64,000 nucleotides of DNA from Streptomyces humidus (GTDB taxonomy: Bacteria; Actinomycetota; Actinomycetes; Streptomycetales; Streptomycetaceae): positions 62,001-126,000 of the forward strand of contig NZ_BMTL01000027.1 in NCBI RefSeq assembly GCF_014649655.1. Direction: 5' to 3'. The translations under genes and the position numbers were made by a program. Shown piece by piece: positions 52,212 to 60,758 of the stretch. Within the stretch, counting starts at the first letter, position 1; each line of letters begins with the position of its first letter. The notes under the pieces are model-generated. The model searched no databases and was not told the origin of the DNA. It was given only the letters and a program-made list of their open reading frames with translations.

Positions 52212-52621
52212 CCCGCTACCAGCCGACCGAATTCTCCGTGACCGTGCGCGCCGCCGACGCCCGCACACTGCGGGTGGCCGTACGCGGCGACCTCGACTAC
52301 GACACCAGTGACGACTTCGCTCTCGCGATGTACGACACGCTGCACGCGCACGCCGAGGAACACGGCCCCACCCTGCGCGACCTGCACCTGGACTGGGCGG
52401 AGCTGAACGCCTTCGACTCCAGCGGACTGTCCGCCCTGCTCGGCCTGCGCCGCCGCGCGCACTCCGCCGGAATCAGCCTCCACCTGGATCGCCGGCCGGA
52501 GTTCCTGGTCCGCATGCTCCAGGTCACCGGCATCGCCGACCACCTCACGCAGCCCGCGAACCGGGGCGTGCCTTCGTCGTCGCCCGCGATCGGCGAGGGC
52601 GAGTCCGCCCCGATGTCCTGA
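52208..52621 (+). CDS. STAS-domain anti-sigma factor antagonist
   Basis: 137 residues, SpoIIAA/RsbV type. The STAS core (~8-112) has the phosphorylatable Ser in NAFDSSGLSALLGL (S71/S72). The C-terminal ~25 residues are Ser/Pro-rich. Dephosphorylation by the PP2C upstream would free it to bind an anti-sigma kinase. Its ATG lies in an ATGA overlap with the B12 gene. No RsbW-like kinase is in the operon; the orphan ATP-binding protein at 26234-26647 is one candidate elsewhere. Confidence 0.9.
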   Translation: MTRYQPTEFSVTVRAADARTLRVAVRGDLDYDTSDDFALAMYDTLHAHAEEHGPTLRDLHLDWAELNAFDSSGLSALLGLRRRAHSAGISLHLDRRPEFLVRMLQVTGIADHLTQPANRGVPSSSPAIGEGESAPMS

Positions 52622-52644
52622 ACGGGACCCGGCGTAACGGGTTG

Positions 52645-52657
52645 TGACGGTCCGTCA
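52645..52657. promoter_or_regulatory. Small palindrome TGACGG-T-CCGTCA
   Basis: A 6-bp inverted repeat around one base in the convergent gap (52622-52787), followed by an AT-richer patch. It could be a weak terminator or operator; no gene downstream on the plus strand is supported. Confidence 0.3.
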
Positions 52658-52787
52658 GAATGCAGTATGCGCGTGGGAAGAGTCCATGACCCGGGAGGCG
52701 AGGGCGACACCCGGCGCGCTCCCACGGCGGCCGGGACGTGCGTCTGCGTGCCCGGCGACCGCTCCGCGCGCCGCCGGGCACGCGACC

Positions 52788-53909
52788 TCAGCAGGTGGGG
52801 ACGTCGGAGAGCCAGGCCGGGCCCTCGATGTAGATGTTGGTCAGCCACGAGCCGTCGGTCAGCTTCGACCAGGCGTCGTTGGTGTACCCCTCCGCAGTCA
52901 CCTCCTGGGCGTGCGCCTGGCACACCACGTTGATCGTGGTCGGCTGCGCGAAGTAGTCGACGACCACGGCGTTGACGTTCGGCTCGCTGTGGGTGCGCAC
53001 CCCCGTGCCCCAGGTCTGGTGCGCCTTGCTGCCGCCCGTCGGCGGCGGGGTGCTGCTGCCGCCGCAGTCCGGGATGCCGGGCAGTTCGGCCGGGCCCTTG
53101 ATGTAGATGTTCGTCAGCCACGAGCCGTCGGCCAGCTTCGACCAGATGTCGTTGGTGTAGCCCTCGGCGGACACCGTCTCCGCGTGCTCCTGGCACTGCA
53201 CCGACACCTGGGTCGGCCCGGGGAAGGTGTCCACGACCGAGGAGCGCACGCTCGGCGTGGAGTGGGTGCGCACCCCCGTGCCCCAGGTCTCGAAGGTCGT
53301 GCCGCCGTTCGCGGGCGGCGGAGTCGGGGTGCCGGACCCGTTGATCCGGACCGCGCCGGCGTAGTCGCCGCCGGTGCGGACCGGCGCGACCCGGATGTGG
53401 GTGCCCGACTCGTAGGCCTCGACCATCTGCCCGCCGCCCAGATACATGGCGACGTGGTGGACGTGCCCGGAGCCCCAGAACATCAGGTCGCCCGGCAGGA
53501 GCGGAGCGGTGCCCTGGGAGGCGGAGAAGCGGGCGGCGGCCTGCGAGCTGCGGAACTGGTCGTCGGCGGTGCCGTTGAGCAGGTCCTTGCCGGTCGCCTG
53601 GTAGTACGCGTAGCGCATCAGACCGGAGCAGTCGAAGCCCTTGCGCTCGTTGTCGTGCGCGCTGTCGGGGTCGGAGCCGTCGTAGTAGCCGTAGGTGGCG
53701 CCCGGCGTGGGGCCGTGGCCGCCGCCCCAGCTGTACCAGACGCCGATCTGGGAGCAGGCGGCGGACACGGCGGCCTGCGCGGTGGCCGACGCGCCCGGCG
53801 CGAGGACACCGCAGGAGGCGTCGGGCGCGGCGTGGGCCGGGGCGGAGAAGAAGGCGGAGAGGGCCAGAACGGAGGCGCCCAGGACCGCGCCGCCGGTCCG
53901 GCGGCGCAT
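52788..53909 (-). CDS. Secreted NlpC/P60 endopeptidase with two C-terminal repeats
   Basis: 373 residues. Signal peptide 1-~27 (AVLGASVLALSAFFSAPAHA). NlpC/P60 domain ~30-195 with catalytic C94 (GFDCSGLM) and His in GHVHHVAMYLGGG; cleaves peptidoglycan stem peptides. A Gly/Thr/Pro linker precedes two ~78-residue SH3-like repeats (~205-285 and ~295-373), each with WGTGVRTHS near the start and EGYTND and DGSWLTNIYI later, and each with two Cys. ATG 53907-53909 was chosen for the signal peptide; TTG 53922-53924 (MKITSM) has a better ribosome site. Confidence 0.9.
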   Translation of the reverse strand: MRRRTGGAVLGASVLALSAFFSAPAHAAPDASCGVLAPGASATAQAAVSAACSQIGVWYSWGGGHGPTPGATYGYYDGSDPDSAHDNERKGFDCSGLMRYAYYQATGKDLLNGTADDQFRSSQAAARFSASQGTAPLLPGDLMFWGSGHVHHVAMYLGGGQMVEAYESGTHIRVAPVRTGGDYAGAVRINGSGTPTPPPANGGTTFETWGTGVRTHSTPSVRSSVVDTFPGPTQVSVQCQEHAETVSAEGYTNDIWSKLADGSWLTNIYIKGPAELPGIPDCGGSSTPPPTGGSKAHQTWGTGVRTHSEPNVNAVVVDYFAQPTTINVVCQAHAQEVTAEGYTNDAWSKLTDGSWLTNIYIEGPAWLSDVPTC

Positions 53910-53944
53910 GCTGGTGATCTTCAAGGAACTCTTCCTTCGTCGAC

Positions 53945-54017
53945 GTGACGTCACCGGCGTCTGCGGTGACGGCGGAGAGAACGGGCGTGTCGCACCCACC
54001 CCCGTGGGATGCGACAC
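53945..54017 (-). promoter_or_regulatory. Hairpin cluster in the NlpC/P60 gene leader
   Basis: Upstream of the endopeptidase: palindrome GTGACGTCAC (53945-53954), a perfect 8-bp hairpin CGTCACCG/CGGTGACG with 7-nt loop (53949-53971), and a long stem with one bulge around 53987-54017. Streptomyces cell-wall hydrolase genes often carry ydaO (c-di-AMP) riboswitches, but I could not match that consensus here. Confidence 0.4.
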
Positions 54018-54076
54018 GCGGCCGGAGGACGGAAGCAGCGGCGGCGGCCCGGCTTCCCCGAGCGGGACCCCTTCGG

Positions 54077-54739
54077 TCAGGCCGTCGGGCGGGGCGGGGC
54101 GGCGGGGCCGTAGCGGGCGGCCGGGGCGCCCAGCAGCAGCGCCCAGTACCGGTCGCCGTAGGACCAGTGCCACCATTCGGTCGGGTAGTTGACGAACCCG
54201 GTCGACGTGAGAGCCCGGGCCATCAGCGCCCGGTTCGCGCACGCCTCGGCGGCGATGCCGCGAGCTTCGGTCCGACAGGCGCCCGCGCTCTCCTCCGGGG
54301 TCGCGTTGACCTCCGTGCCCAGCGGCAGTTCACGGCCGTCCCGGTCGCACAGCGTCAGGTCGACCGCTCCGCCGCTGACGTGCGGTGCGACCTCCGGCGG
54401 GGAGATGTAGGCGCTCGCCAGCTCCCGTATCCGCTCGGGCGCCGCGTCGGGATGCGCCCGCCGCATCGTCGCCGCGTACTGCTCGAAGTAGCGCCGCTGG
54501 AGGTCCGGCGGGCGGTATCCCTCCACCACCAGGAACCGGACGCCGGCCGGCAGCAGGCGCTGCGCCAGGACGAGCCGCCGCAGCGCACCCGACCTCAGAA
54601 GGGCGAAACTGCCGTCGTCGTCGGACTGGCGGTGGTCGAGCCGCAGTCCGCCGCCGCGCACGTCGACCAGCGGTTCACCGCATTCGTCCTCCGCGACGGC
54701 GGCGACCCGAGGGTCCGAGAGGGTGATGATGTCGGTCAC
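54077..54739 (-). CDS. VanX-type D-Ala-D-Ala dipeptidase-like M15 peptidase
   Basis: About 220 residues, VanX/M15D type. The zinc site has PHVSGGAVDLTL (His and Asp) and EWWHWSYGDRYWA (Glu base, His). It would cleave D-Ala-D-Ala-containing peptides. GTG 54737-54739 (TDIITLSDPRVAAV) fits the domain start; a longer frame to GTG 54793 overlaps an inverted repeat (TGCAGG-CAA-CCTGCA) that may be its operator. Lies next to the NlpC gene, supporting a cell-wall role. Confidence 0.82.
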   Translation of the reverse strand: MTDIITLSDPRVAAVAEDECGEPLVDVRGGGLRLDHRQSDDDGSFALLRSGALRRLVLAQRLLPAGVRFLVVEGYRPPDLQRRYFEQYAATMRRAHPDAAPERIRELASAYISPPEVAPHVSGGAVDLTLCDRDGRELPLGTEVNATPEESAGACRTEARGIAAEACANRALMARALTSTGFVNYPTEWWHWSYGDRYWALLLGAPAARYGPAAPPRPTA

Positions 54740-54773
54740 GGGGAAAGCGTCCCCCAGGTCGCTGCAAATGCTC

Positions 54774-54788
54774 TGCAGGTTGCCTGCA
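54774..54788. promoter_or_regulatory. Inverted repeat upstream of the M15 peptidase
   Basis: TGCAGG-TTG-CCTGCA, near the start of a longer alternative reading of the gene, with extra CTGCA copies alongside. It may be an operator; this is part of the reason for the shorter start. Confidence 0.35.
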
Positions 54789-54822
54789 AGCACCGGACCA
54801 GGCCTTTCGCAGCCGGTCCTGG

Positions 54823-57800
54823 CTATTCCGCGTCGTCGCTCCGCTCCCGCGCCTCACGGCAGTCCAGCTCCCGGAAGACCGCGAGCGCCGCCGCCCGCGC
54901 CGCACGCGCCCGGACCTCGTCGCCGTCCGCGGTCCACACCTGCGCCAGGTCCCAGGCCGTACGCGCCCGCCACAGCGGCAGCCGAAGCGCCTCCCAGCCC
55001 GACAGCGCCCGCTCCAACGGCTCCCGGGCGCTGTCGGGTTCACCGGCCGCCAGATGCCGTTCGCCGAGGGTGCGCAGGACCAGCGCCTCGCCGAACCGGT
55101 CCTCGCGCTCCTGCGCCACCTCCAGGCACCGGCCCAGCCGTTCGGCCGCCTCCTCCAGCCGGCCCTGCCGCAGTTCCACCTTGGCCAGCGACTGCTCGGC
55201 GTACATCACGCCGAACGTGTCCCGCAGACCGGTGAAGATCCGCAGCGCCTGGTGCAGCAGCGGCTCGGCCCGCTCCAGCGCGCCCTCCGCCCGGTGGCAC
55301 AAGGCCAGCGACCGCAGCGTGAGCGCCTCGCCGTGCCGGTCGGCCTGAGCGCGGTACAGCTCCAGCGCCTCGGTCAGGGCCTCCCAGGCCCGCGGAGCTC
55401 GTCCCTGCTCCCGGTGCACGTACCCGATGCCGTACAGCACGCGGGCCCGGGCGCCGCGCTCGGCGTCCGGCCCGTACCGGTCGAGGGCCGCGTCCAGCAA
55501 CCGGAGCGCCTCGGGGTAGCGGGCCTGCTCGCGCCGTGCCGTGCCCATCCCCGCCAGCGCCATCGCCGCCCCCTGCGACGGGCCCCCGCGCTCCTCGAAC
55601 AGGCGCAGGGCTTCACTGAACCGGGCGTACGATTCCTCGAACTCGTCCTGTTCGTAACAGAGTTGACCCAGGCCGTTGAGGAGCCAGGCCTCGCCCTCGC
55701 TGTCCTCGCTGCGGCGCACCGCCGCGATCGCCGCGACGTGCGAACGGGACCAGGCGTCGAACTGGTTGTACAGCGCGGCCGAACTCGCGATCAGCGCCCC
55801 GGCCAGGTCCCGGGCGGGCCGGTCCAGCCGGTGGCCGGCGCAGTACTCCACCGCCGCCAGCAGCGAGGCCTGCTCGGCCGCGAACCAGGCCGCGGGCCGC
55901 TCCAGCAGCGACTCCTCGGTGTCCGAGTCGAGGCGACGCACGGCCGCCGGCTGCGGGAAGTACCTCACCGCGCCGCCGGGGCCGCGCGCGGCCGCCTTCT
56001 CGGCGAGCCCCAGCCAGCAGCCCACCAGCCGCAGCACGGCCGCCTCGCGCTGGTCCGCGCTCTCCTCGGACAGACAGCGCTCACGGGCGTGTTCACGGGC
56101 CAGGTCGTGGATGCGGTAGCGGCTGCGGCCCGTGTCGTCCACGCCGATGACGTCGATGAAGTGGCAGTCCACCAGCCGCTCCACCGCCTCCTCGGCGTCC
56201 TCGGCGCCGATGTCCAGCAGAGGGGCGGCGATCCAGCCCGCGAAGTCGGGCAGATCGAGCAATGCGAGCCGGCGCAGCGCCCGGCGCTCCTGCGGATCGA
56301 GGTCGGCATAACCGAGCTCCAGGCTCGTACGCAACTCCAGGTCCCCCGCGCGCAGTTCGTTGAGCCGGCGGCGTTCGTCGCGCAGCCGCCCGGCGAGCCG
56401 TCCCGGCGCCCAGTGCGGACGGGCGGCCAGCCGGGCCCCGGCGATGCGCACGGCCAGGGGCAGCCGGCCGCACAGCGCGACGATCTCGGCCGCCCGCTCC
56501 GGTTGCGCGCCGGTCCGCTCCCGGCCCGCCACGCGCCGCAGGAGTTCCAGCGCCTCCTCCTCGTCCGGCACGGTCAGGTCCAGGTGGGCCGCGCCCTCCA
56601 GGGCCACCAGCCGGCGGCGGCTGGTCACGAGCACCGCGGAACCGGGACCCGGCGGCAGCAGCGGCCGTACGTGCGCCTCACCGGCCGCATTGTCGAGGAT
56701 CAGCAGGGTGCGCCGGTGCCCGATGTGCGTGCGGTACAGGCCCGTCAGCTCCTCGGTGGAGCCGGGCAGCGCCTTGGGGTCCGCGCCCATGGCCCGCAGC
56801 AGCCGGGCGAGCGCGTCGGCCGGCCGCAACGGCGCGGTGTCGGCGGCCCGCAGGTCTATGAACAGCCGTCCGTCGGGGAAGAGCGCGGCGGTGCGGTGGC
56901 CGACGTGCACGGCCAGCGCGGTCTTGCCGGTACCGGAGCGCCCCGAGATCACGCCGATCGGAGGCGCGGTGCGGTCCGCGTCGTCGACACCGCGCACCAG
57001 CGCCTCGGCCCACTGGACCTGCCGGGTGCGGCCGACGAAGTCGGCGATGTCGGGCGGGAGATGGGAAGGAGCGGGAGGCGCCGGCCGCACGGCCTGCGCG
57101 GGAGCCGGCACGAGGGCGTCACCGGTCGGCCGTGCCTTCGCAGGGCCGGCCGGCCGCATGCCGGACGACGGGCCCGCGTCCGTGCCCAGCAGAGCGGTGT
57201 CGTTGGTCAGCACCGCCCGGTGCAGGGCCCGCAGTTCGGGACCGGCGTCGATGCCCAGTGCGTCGCGCAGGGCCGCGCGGCCCTCCTGGTACGTGCGCAG
57301 GGCGTCGGAGACCCTGCCGGTGCGGAACAGCGCCCTCATCAACTGGCCCCGCGGCCGTTCCCTGAGGGGATGGGCGGCCACGTGCGCGAGGAGCGGCGCG
57401 ATCGTCCGGTCCGCGCGTCCCAGCGTCAGCTGCAGTCCGAAGGACTCCTCCTGCGCGACGAGGCGCAGTTCCGCCAGCCGGGCCGCCTCGATCCGGGCGA
57501 ACGGCTGGCCGAGGCCTTCGAGGGCCTCCTGCCCCCGCCACAGGCCCAGCGCCGAGGCCAGCAGGTCGGCGGCCTCGTCCGGGCGGCCGCCCGTGGCCGA
57601 CGCCCGGCTCGCCGTGAGCAGTTGCTCGAACCGGCGGGCGTCGACCTGGGAGGGCTCGAGTGCGGCGAGATAGCCGGGCGGCCGGGTGCGGATCGCCTCG
57701 GCCCCGCCGACGCGGGCCAGCGCACGGCGGACGGCGGAGACGTGGGTGGCCACCAGGGCGCCGGCGGTCGCGGGAGCCTGCTCGTCCCAGACGAGGTCCA

Positions 57801-57939
57801 CGAGCCGTTCGGTGGAGAGCACCTGCCCGAGGTGGACGACGAGCGCGGACAGTAGGGCCAGCGGCCTGACCCCACCGAGCGGGGCCCGCCGCTCCCCTTC
57901 CCACACCTCGACCGGACCGAGTAGACATACCTCGAGCAT
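54823..57939 (-). CDS. AfsR/SARP-type regulator (winged helix-BTAD-NB-ARC-TPR)
   Basis: 1038 residues. Order: winged-helix OmpR-like DNA-binding domain (~1-95), BTAD (~98-240), linker, NB-ARC STAND ATPase (~300-560; P-loop GRSGTGKTA, then LLILDNAAG), winged helix, then TPRs (~740-1030). It is a large SARP regulator of the AfsR kind, controlling secondary metabolism genes, with ATP-driven oligomerisation. No biosynthetic cluster is in the window, so the target is unknown. ATG 57937-57939 has GGGGAC upstream. It is followed by the M15 peptidase (83-bp gap). Confidence 0.93.
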   Translation of the reverse strand: MLEVCLLGPVEVWEGERRAPLGGVRPLALLSALVVHLGQVLSTERLVDLVWDEQAPATAGALVATHVSAVRRALARVGGAEAIRTRPPGYLAALEPSQVDARRFEQLLTASRASATGGRPDEAADLLASALGLWRGQEALEGLGQPFARIEAARLAELRLVAQEESFGLQLTLGRADRTIAPLLAHVAAHPLRERPRGQLMRALFRTGRVSDALRTYQEGRAALRDALGIDAGPELRALHRAVLTNDTALLGTDAGPSSGMRPAGPAKARPTGDALVPAPAQAVRPAPPAPSHLPPDIADFVGRTRQVQWAEALVRGVDDADRTAPPIGVISGRSGTGKTALAVHVGHRTAALFPDGRLFIDLRAADTAPLRPADALARLLRAMGADPKALPGSTEELTGLYRTHIGHRRTLLILDNAAGEAHVRPLLPPGPGSAVLVTSRRRLVALEGAAHLDLTVPDEEEALELLRRVAGRERTGAQPERAAEIVALCGRLPLAVRIAGARLAARPHWAPGRLAGRLRDERRRLNELRAGDLELRTSLELGYADLDPQERRALRRLALLDLPDFAGWIAAPLLDIGAEDAEEAVERLVDCHFIDVIGVDDTGRSRYRIHDLAREHARERCLSEESADQREAAVLRLVGCWLGLAEKAAARGPGGAVRYFPQPAAVRRLDSDTEESLLERPAAWFAAEQASLLAAVEYCAGHRLDRPARDLAGALIASSAALYNQFDAWSRSHVAAIAAVRRSEDSEGEAWLLNGLGQLCYEQDEFEESYARFSEALRLFEERGGPSQGAAMALAGMGTARREQARYPEALRLLDAALDRYGPDAERGARARVLYGIGYVHREQGRAPRAWEALTEALELYRAQADRHGEALTLRSLALCHRAEGALERAEPLLHQALRIFTGLRDTFGVMYAEQSLAKVELRQGRLEEAAERLGRCLEVAQEREDRFGEALVLRTLGERHLAAGEPDSAREPLERALSGWEALRLPLWRARTAWDLAQVWTADGDEVRARAARAAALAVFRELDCREARERSDDAE

Positions 57940-58257
57940 GGGTCCCCGATCGCTGTACCGTTCCCGCACCGCGGAGCGCGCCAACGATATCGACGGGCGT
58001 CTTCCGGAGGATGCCGGGCGCAGGGCCGCCTGGCCGGATCCGTACGGTGCGGCGAAGCGCACCCGCCCTCGCGCGGGCCGGGCGCCGGGGCGTACACGGC
58101 GGCCCGTCGGTTCCCGCCCCCGACGGCAGTTGGCCGGATCGGTGCGCGCCGGACGGGTGGCTCGTCCGAGGAACGGCGCGCGCGAGGCGGCCGGACGAGT
58201 GCGGCGGCCCGAGAACACCGTTCGGGCCGGGCGTCGACGGGCCCGCCGCCCGCGGAG
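57940..58257. other. SARP upstream region (318 bp)
   Basis: Between the SARP start and the helicase 3' end. It includes GATATCGAC near 57986, a relatively AT-rich patch that may hold the SARP promoter, and GC-rich sequence to 58257 containing the helicase 3' end. No gene, and no obvious SARP-type direct repeats. Confidence 0.4.
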
Positions 58258-59670
58258 TCAGCGGCTCTTGCGCACCCGGGCCGCGGCCCGGGCCTCCGCC
58301 GTCTTGCGGGCCTCGGCGGCTTTGCGGGACTCCTTGGCGGGGCGGCCCGGACGGGTGCCCATCCCGCGGAAGGGCGCGTTGCCGGTCTTCGCCTCGGTCG
58401 GCGGGCGCTTCGCCCCCGTGATGGCCGTCAGCCTCTCCTCGCCGGAGCGCACCTGCGTGACCGCGGGCCGGATGCCGGCCTCGGACATCATGCGGTTCAC
58501 GTCGCGCCGCTGGTCGGGGGTGACCAGGGTGACCACGCGCCCCGACTCCCCGGCGCGCGCCGTGCGCCCGCCCCGGTGCAGATAGTCCTTGGCGTCGGCC
58601 GGCGGGTCGACGTTGACGACGAGGTCGAGCGCGTCGATGTGGATGCCGCGTGCCGCGACGTTCGTGGCCACCAGCACCGTGATCTCGCCCTCCTTGAACC
58701 GGGCGAGGGTGTGCGTGCGCTGCGGCTGCGACTTCCCGCTGTGCAGGGCGGCGGCCCGGACGCCGGCCGCCCGCAGATGCCGGGTGAACTGGTCCACGCC
58801 GGCCTTGGTGTCCAGGAACATCAGCACCCTGCCGTCGCGCGCGGCGATCTCGGTGGCGGTGGCGTACTTGTCGGCGGCGTGGACGTTCAGGACGTGGTGG
58901 TCCATCGTGGCGACCGAGCCCGCGATCCGGTCGACCGACACGACCACCGGATCGTGCAGGTGCTCGCGCACCAGCCGGTCGACGCCCCGGTCGAGCGTGG
59001 CCGAGAACAGCAGCCGCTGCCCGTCGGCGGGGACCTGCGCCAGGAGGTCCGAGACCTGCGGCAGGAACCCCAGGTCGCACATCTGGTCGGCCTCGTCCAG
59101 GACCGTGATCCGTACCCGGTTCAACTGGCAGTCGCGCCGGGACACCAGGTCGGTCAGCCGCCCCGGCGTGGCGATGACCACCTCGACGCCCTCCCGCAGC
59201 TGCGCCTGCTGACGGTTGATGGACAGCCCGCCGACCACCGTCGCCAGCCGCACCTTCAGCGTCTGCGCGTACGGCGCGAGCGCTTCGCCGACCTGCTGGG
59301 CGAGTTCCCGGGTCGGCACCAGCACCAGCGCGAGCGGCCGCTTCGCCTCCGCCCGCAGGCCCGCCGTCCGCGCGAGCAGCGCCAGGCCGAAGGCGAGCGT
59401 CTTGCCGGACCCGGTCCGGGCCCGCCCGAGGACGTCACGGCCGGCCAGCGCGTTGGGCAGGGTCGCCGCCTGGACGGGGAAGGGCTCCGTCACGCCGAGG
59501 CCGTTCATCGTCTCCACCAACGCCGCGGGCAGCCCGAGCGCGTCGAAGGACACGGCCGGCGGCAGGCCGGGGGACACCGCGTCCGGCGTGGACGGATCGT
59601 CGTCGGCAGTCGTCGACCGCCGGATCCTGCCGGCCTGCGGGAGTCCGGGTTCCGGCAGCTGCGCGTTCAT
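58258..59670 (-). CDS. DEAD-box RNA helicase
   Basis: 470 residues. After a ~45-residue N-arm: Q motif region, motif I ARTGSGKT, Ia VPTRELAQQ, II DEAD (LDEADQM), III SAT, V ATNVAARGIH, VI HRGGRTARAG. The C-terminus (~435-470) is a basic Lys/Arg/Ala tail for RNA contact. It unwinds RNA, as in ribosome assembly, decay or cold shock. GGAAGG precedes the ATG at 59668-59670. A 16-bp hairpin lies 33-68 nt upstream in the leader. Confidence 0.95.
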   Translation of the reverse strand: MNAQLPEPGLPQAGRIRRSTTADDDPSTPDAVSPGLPPAVSFDALGLPAALVETMNGLGVTEPFPVQAATLPNALAGRDVLGRARTGSGKTLAFGLALLARTAGLRAEAKRPLALVLVPTRELAQQVGEALAPYAQTLKVRLATVVGGLSINRQQAQLREGVEVVIATPGRLTDLVSRRDCQLNRVRITVLDEADQMCDLGFLPQVSDLLAQVPADGQRLLFSATLDRGVDRLVREHLHDPVVVSVDRIAGSVATMDHHVLNVHAADKYATATEIAARDGRVLMFLDTKAGVDQFTRHLRAAGVRAAALHSGKSQPQRTHTLARFKEGEITVLVATNVAARGIHIDALDLVVNVDPPADAKDYLHRGGRTARAGESGRVVTLVTPDQRRDVNRMMSEAGIRPAVTQVRSGEERLTAITGAKRPPTEAKTGNAPFRGMGTRPGRPAKESRKAAEARKTAEARAAARVRKSR

Positions 59671-59702
59671 GGGGGAGCCTTCCTGGTCCGACGCCCGGAA
59701 CG

Positions 59703-59738
59703 CGCCGGGGCCCGTACCCCTCGGTACGGGCCCCGGCG
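59703..59738. promoter_or_regulatory. 16-bp perfect hairpin in the helicase leader
   Basis: CGCCGGGGCCCGTACC (59703-59718) pairs perfectly with GGTACGGGCCCCGGCG (59723-59738), 4-nt loop. It ends 33 nt upstream of the helicase ATG and lies ~100 bp past the upstream gene's stop. It may be a terminator for that gene, or an autoregulatory structure if transcribed from a TAAAGT-like -10 near 59760. Confidence 0.6.
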
Positions 59739-59841
59739 GTGTCGAAGCGTGCCCCCACTTTACCAGCGGCCCGCGTACCGGCGCCCGGGCGTCCGCACGC
59801 CGAGGCGTCCGCACTCCCGGGAGCCGTGGGAGCAGCGCCGG

Positions 59842-60756
59842 TCAGAAGCTGCCGTAGTTGACCTGCCAGGTCGGCAGGCCCATCCGGCGCCATACGGCGA
59901 CGACCCGGTCGCGGTCGTCGAGGGAGACCCGCACCGCGAAACGGTGGCGCACGTGCCGGTCGAAGAGCTCGGCCTTCACCACGTCGTCCCGGCGGCCGTC
60001 ACCGGCGGCGCGCATCCACAGCTCGTCGTAGGGGACCTCGTGCGCCCGCAGCCACGCCTCCGTCCGGCCGCGGTGCTCCTCGCCCCGGCCGGAGAGCAGG
60101 ACGACGACGTCGCCGTCGGCACTGCGGAAGGAGCGCAGCGCCCCGCGCACCGACTCGTTGAGCAGGTCCTCCTCGCAGCGGGTGAAGTCGAAGGGCCCCC
60201 GCGCGCCCCGGAGGGCGAGGGTGCCGTCGATGTCGCACATGACGGCCGACGGGAGCGCCGGGTCGGGCGTGTACGGCTCGACAGGCGGCTCGTCGTTGAA
60301 CCACTCCGCGGTGAGCCGCCAGCCGCCGCGCCTGGACGCGGCGTGCTTGTCGGCGAGGAGGCGGATGATCTCCTCGCCGACCGGGCGCTCCCGCGCGGCG
60401 TCGCGCCGGATGCACTCCTCCACCGGAACGTCGGTGAAGTCGTGCACGACGAAGGCCGCCTGCCCGGCCACCGCGGCCTTGAGCCGCTTCGGGATGTGGG
60501 GCGTCATGTGCGTGTTGTCCACCACGACGTCGAAACCGTCGTCGACGGCCGCCCGCACCGCCGCGTCCTGGATCGCCAGCACGGTCTGCTCGTGCGCGTA
60601 CGAGCGGCCGCGCTCGGGGGCGGGGACGTCGAGCATCGCCCGCAGGTCGTCGAGGTTGACCCGGCGCATGCGGCCCTCGGACTCCGCCTGCATCCTGCGC
60701 GCTGCGGTCGTCTTGCCCGAGGCCGGCAGGCCTGTCATGACGTGTACTACGGGCAC
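59842..60756 (-). CDS. Polynucleotide 5'-kinase / 3'-phosphatase (RNA repair)
   Basis: 304 residues with T4 Pnkp-like order: N-terminal kinase with P-loop GLPASGKT (9-16) and ~90 DNTHMTP region, then HAD phosphatase with D175-I-D177-G-T and LLSGRG motif near 225. It would heal broken RNA ends (5'-OH to phosphate; 2',3'-cyclic or 3'-phosphate to OH). GAGGAG precedes GTG 60754-60756, 2 bp after the ligase stop, so the pair forms one repair operon. Confidence 0.9.
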   Translation of the reverse strand: MPVVHVMTGLPASGKTTAARRMQAESEGRMRRVNLDDLRAMLDVPAPERGRSYAHEQTVLAIQDAAVRAAVDDGFDVVVDNTHMTPHIPKRLKAAVAGQAAFVVHDFTDVPVEECIRRDAARERPVGEEIIRLLADKHAASRRGGWRLTAEWFNDEPPVEPYTPDPALPSAVMCDIDGTLALRGARGPFDFTRCEEDLLNESVRGALRSFRSADGDVVVLLSGRGEEHRGRTEAWLRAHEVPYDELWMRAAGDGRRDDVVKAELFDRHVRHRFAVRVSLDDRDRVVAVWRRMGLPTWQVNYGSF

Positions 60757-60758
60757 GG

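Noticed and set aside
53910..54076. ydaO (c-di-AMP) riboswitch before the NlpC/P60 gene
   Set aside because: The location is typical but I could not find the conserved CCGTCAGCTAACC-type 3' element.
54740..54793. Longer M15 peptidase start at GTG 54793
   Set aside because: It would place an inverted repeat inside the gene and adds residues not expected for the family; kept only as an alternative.
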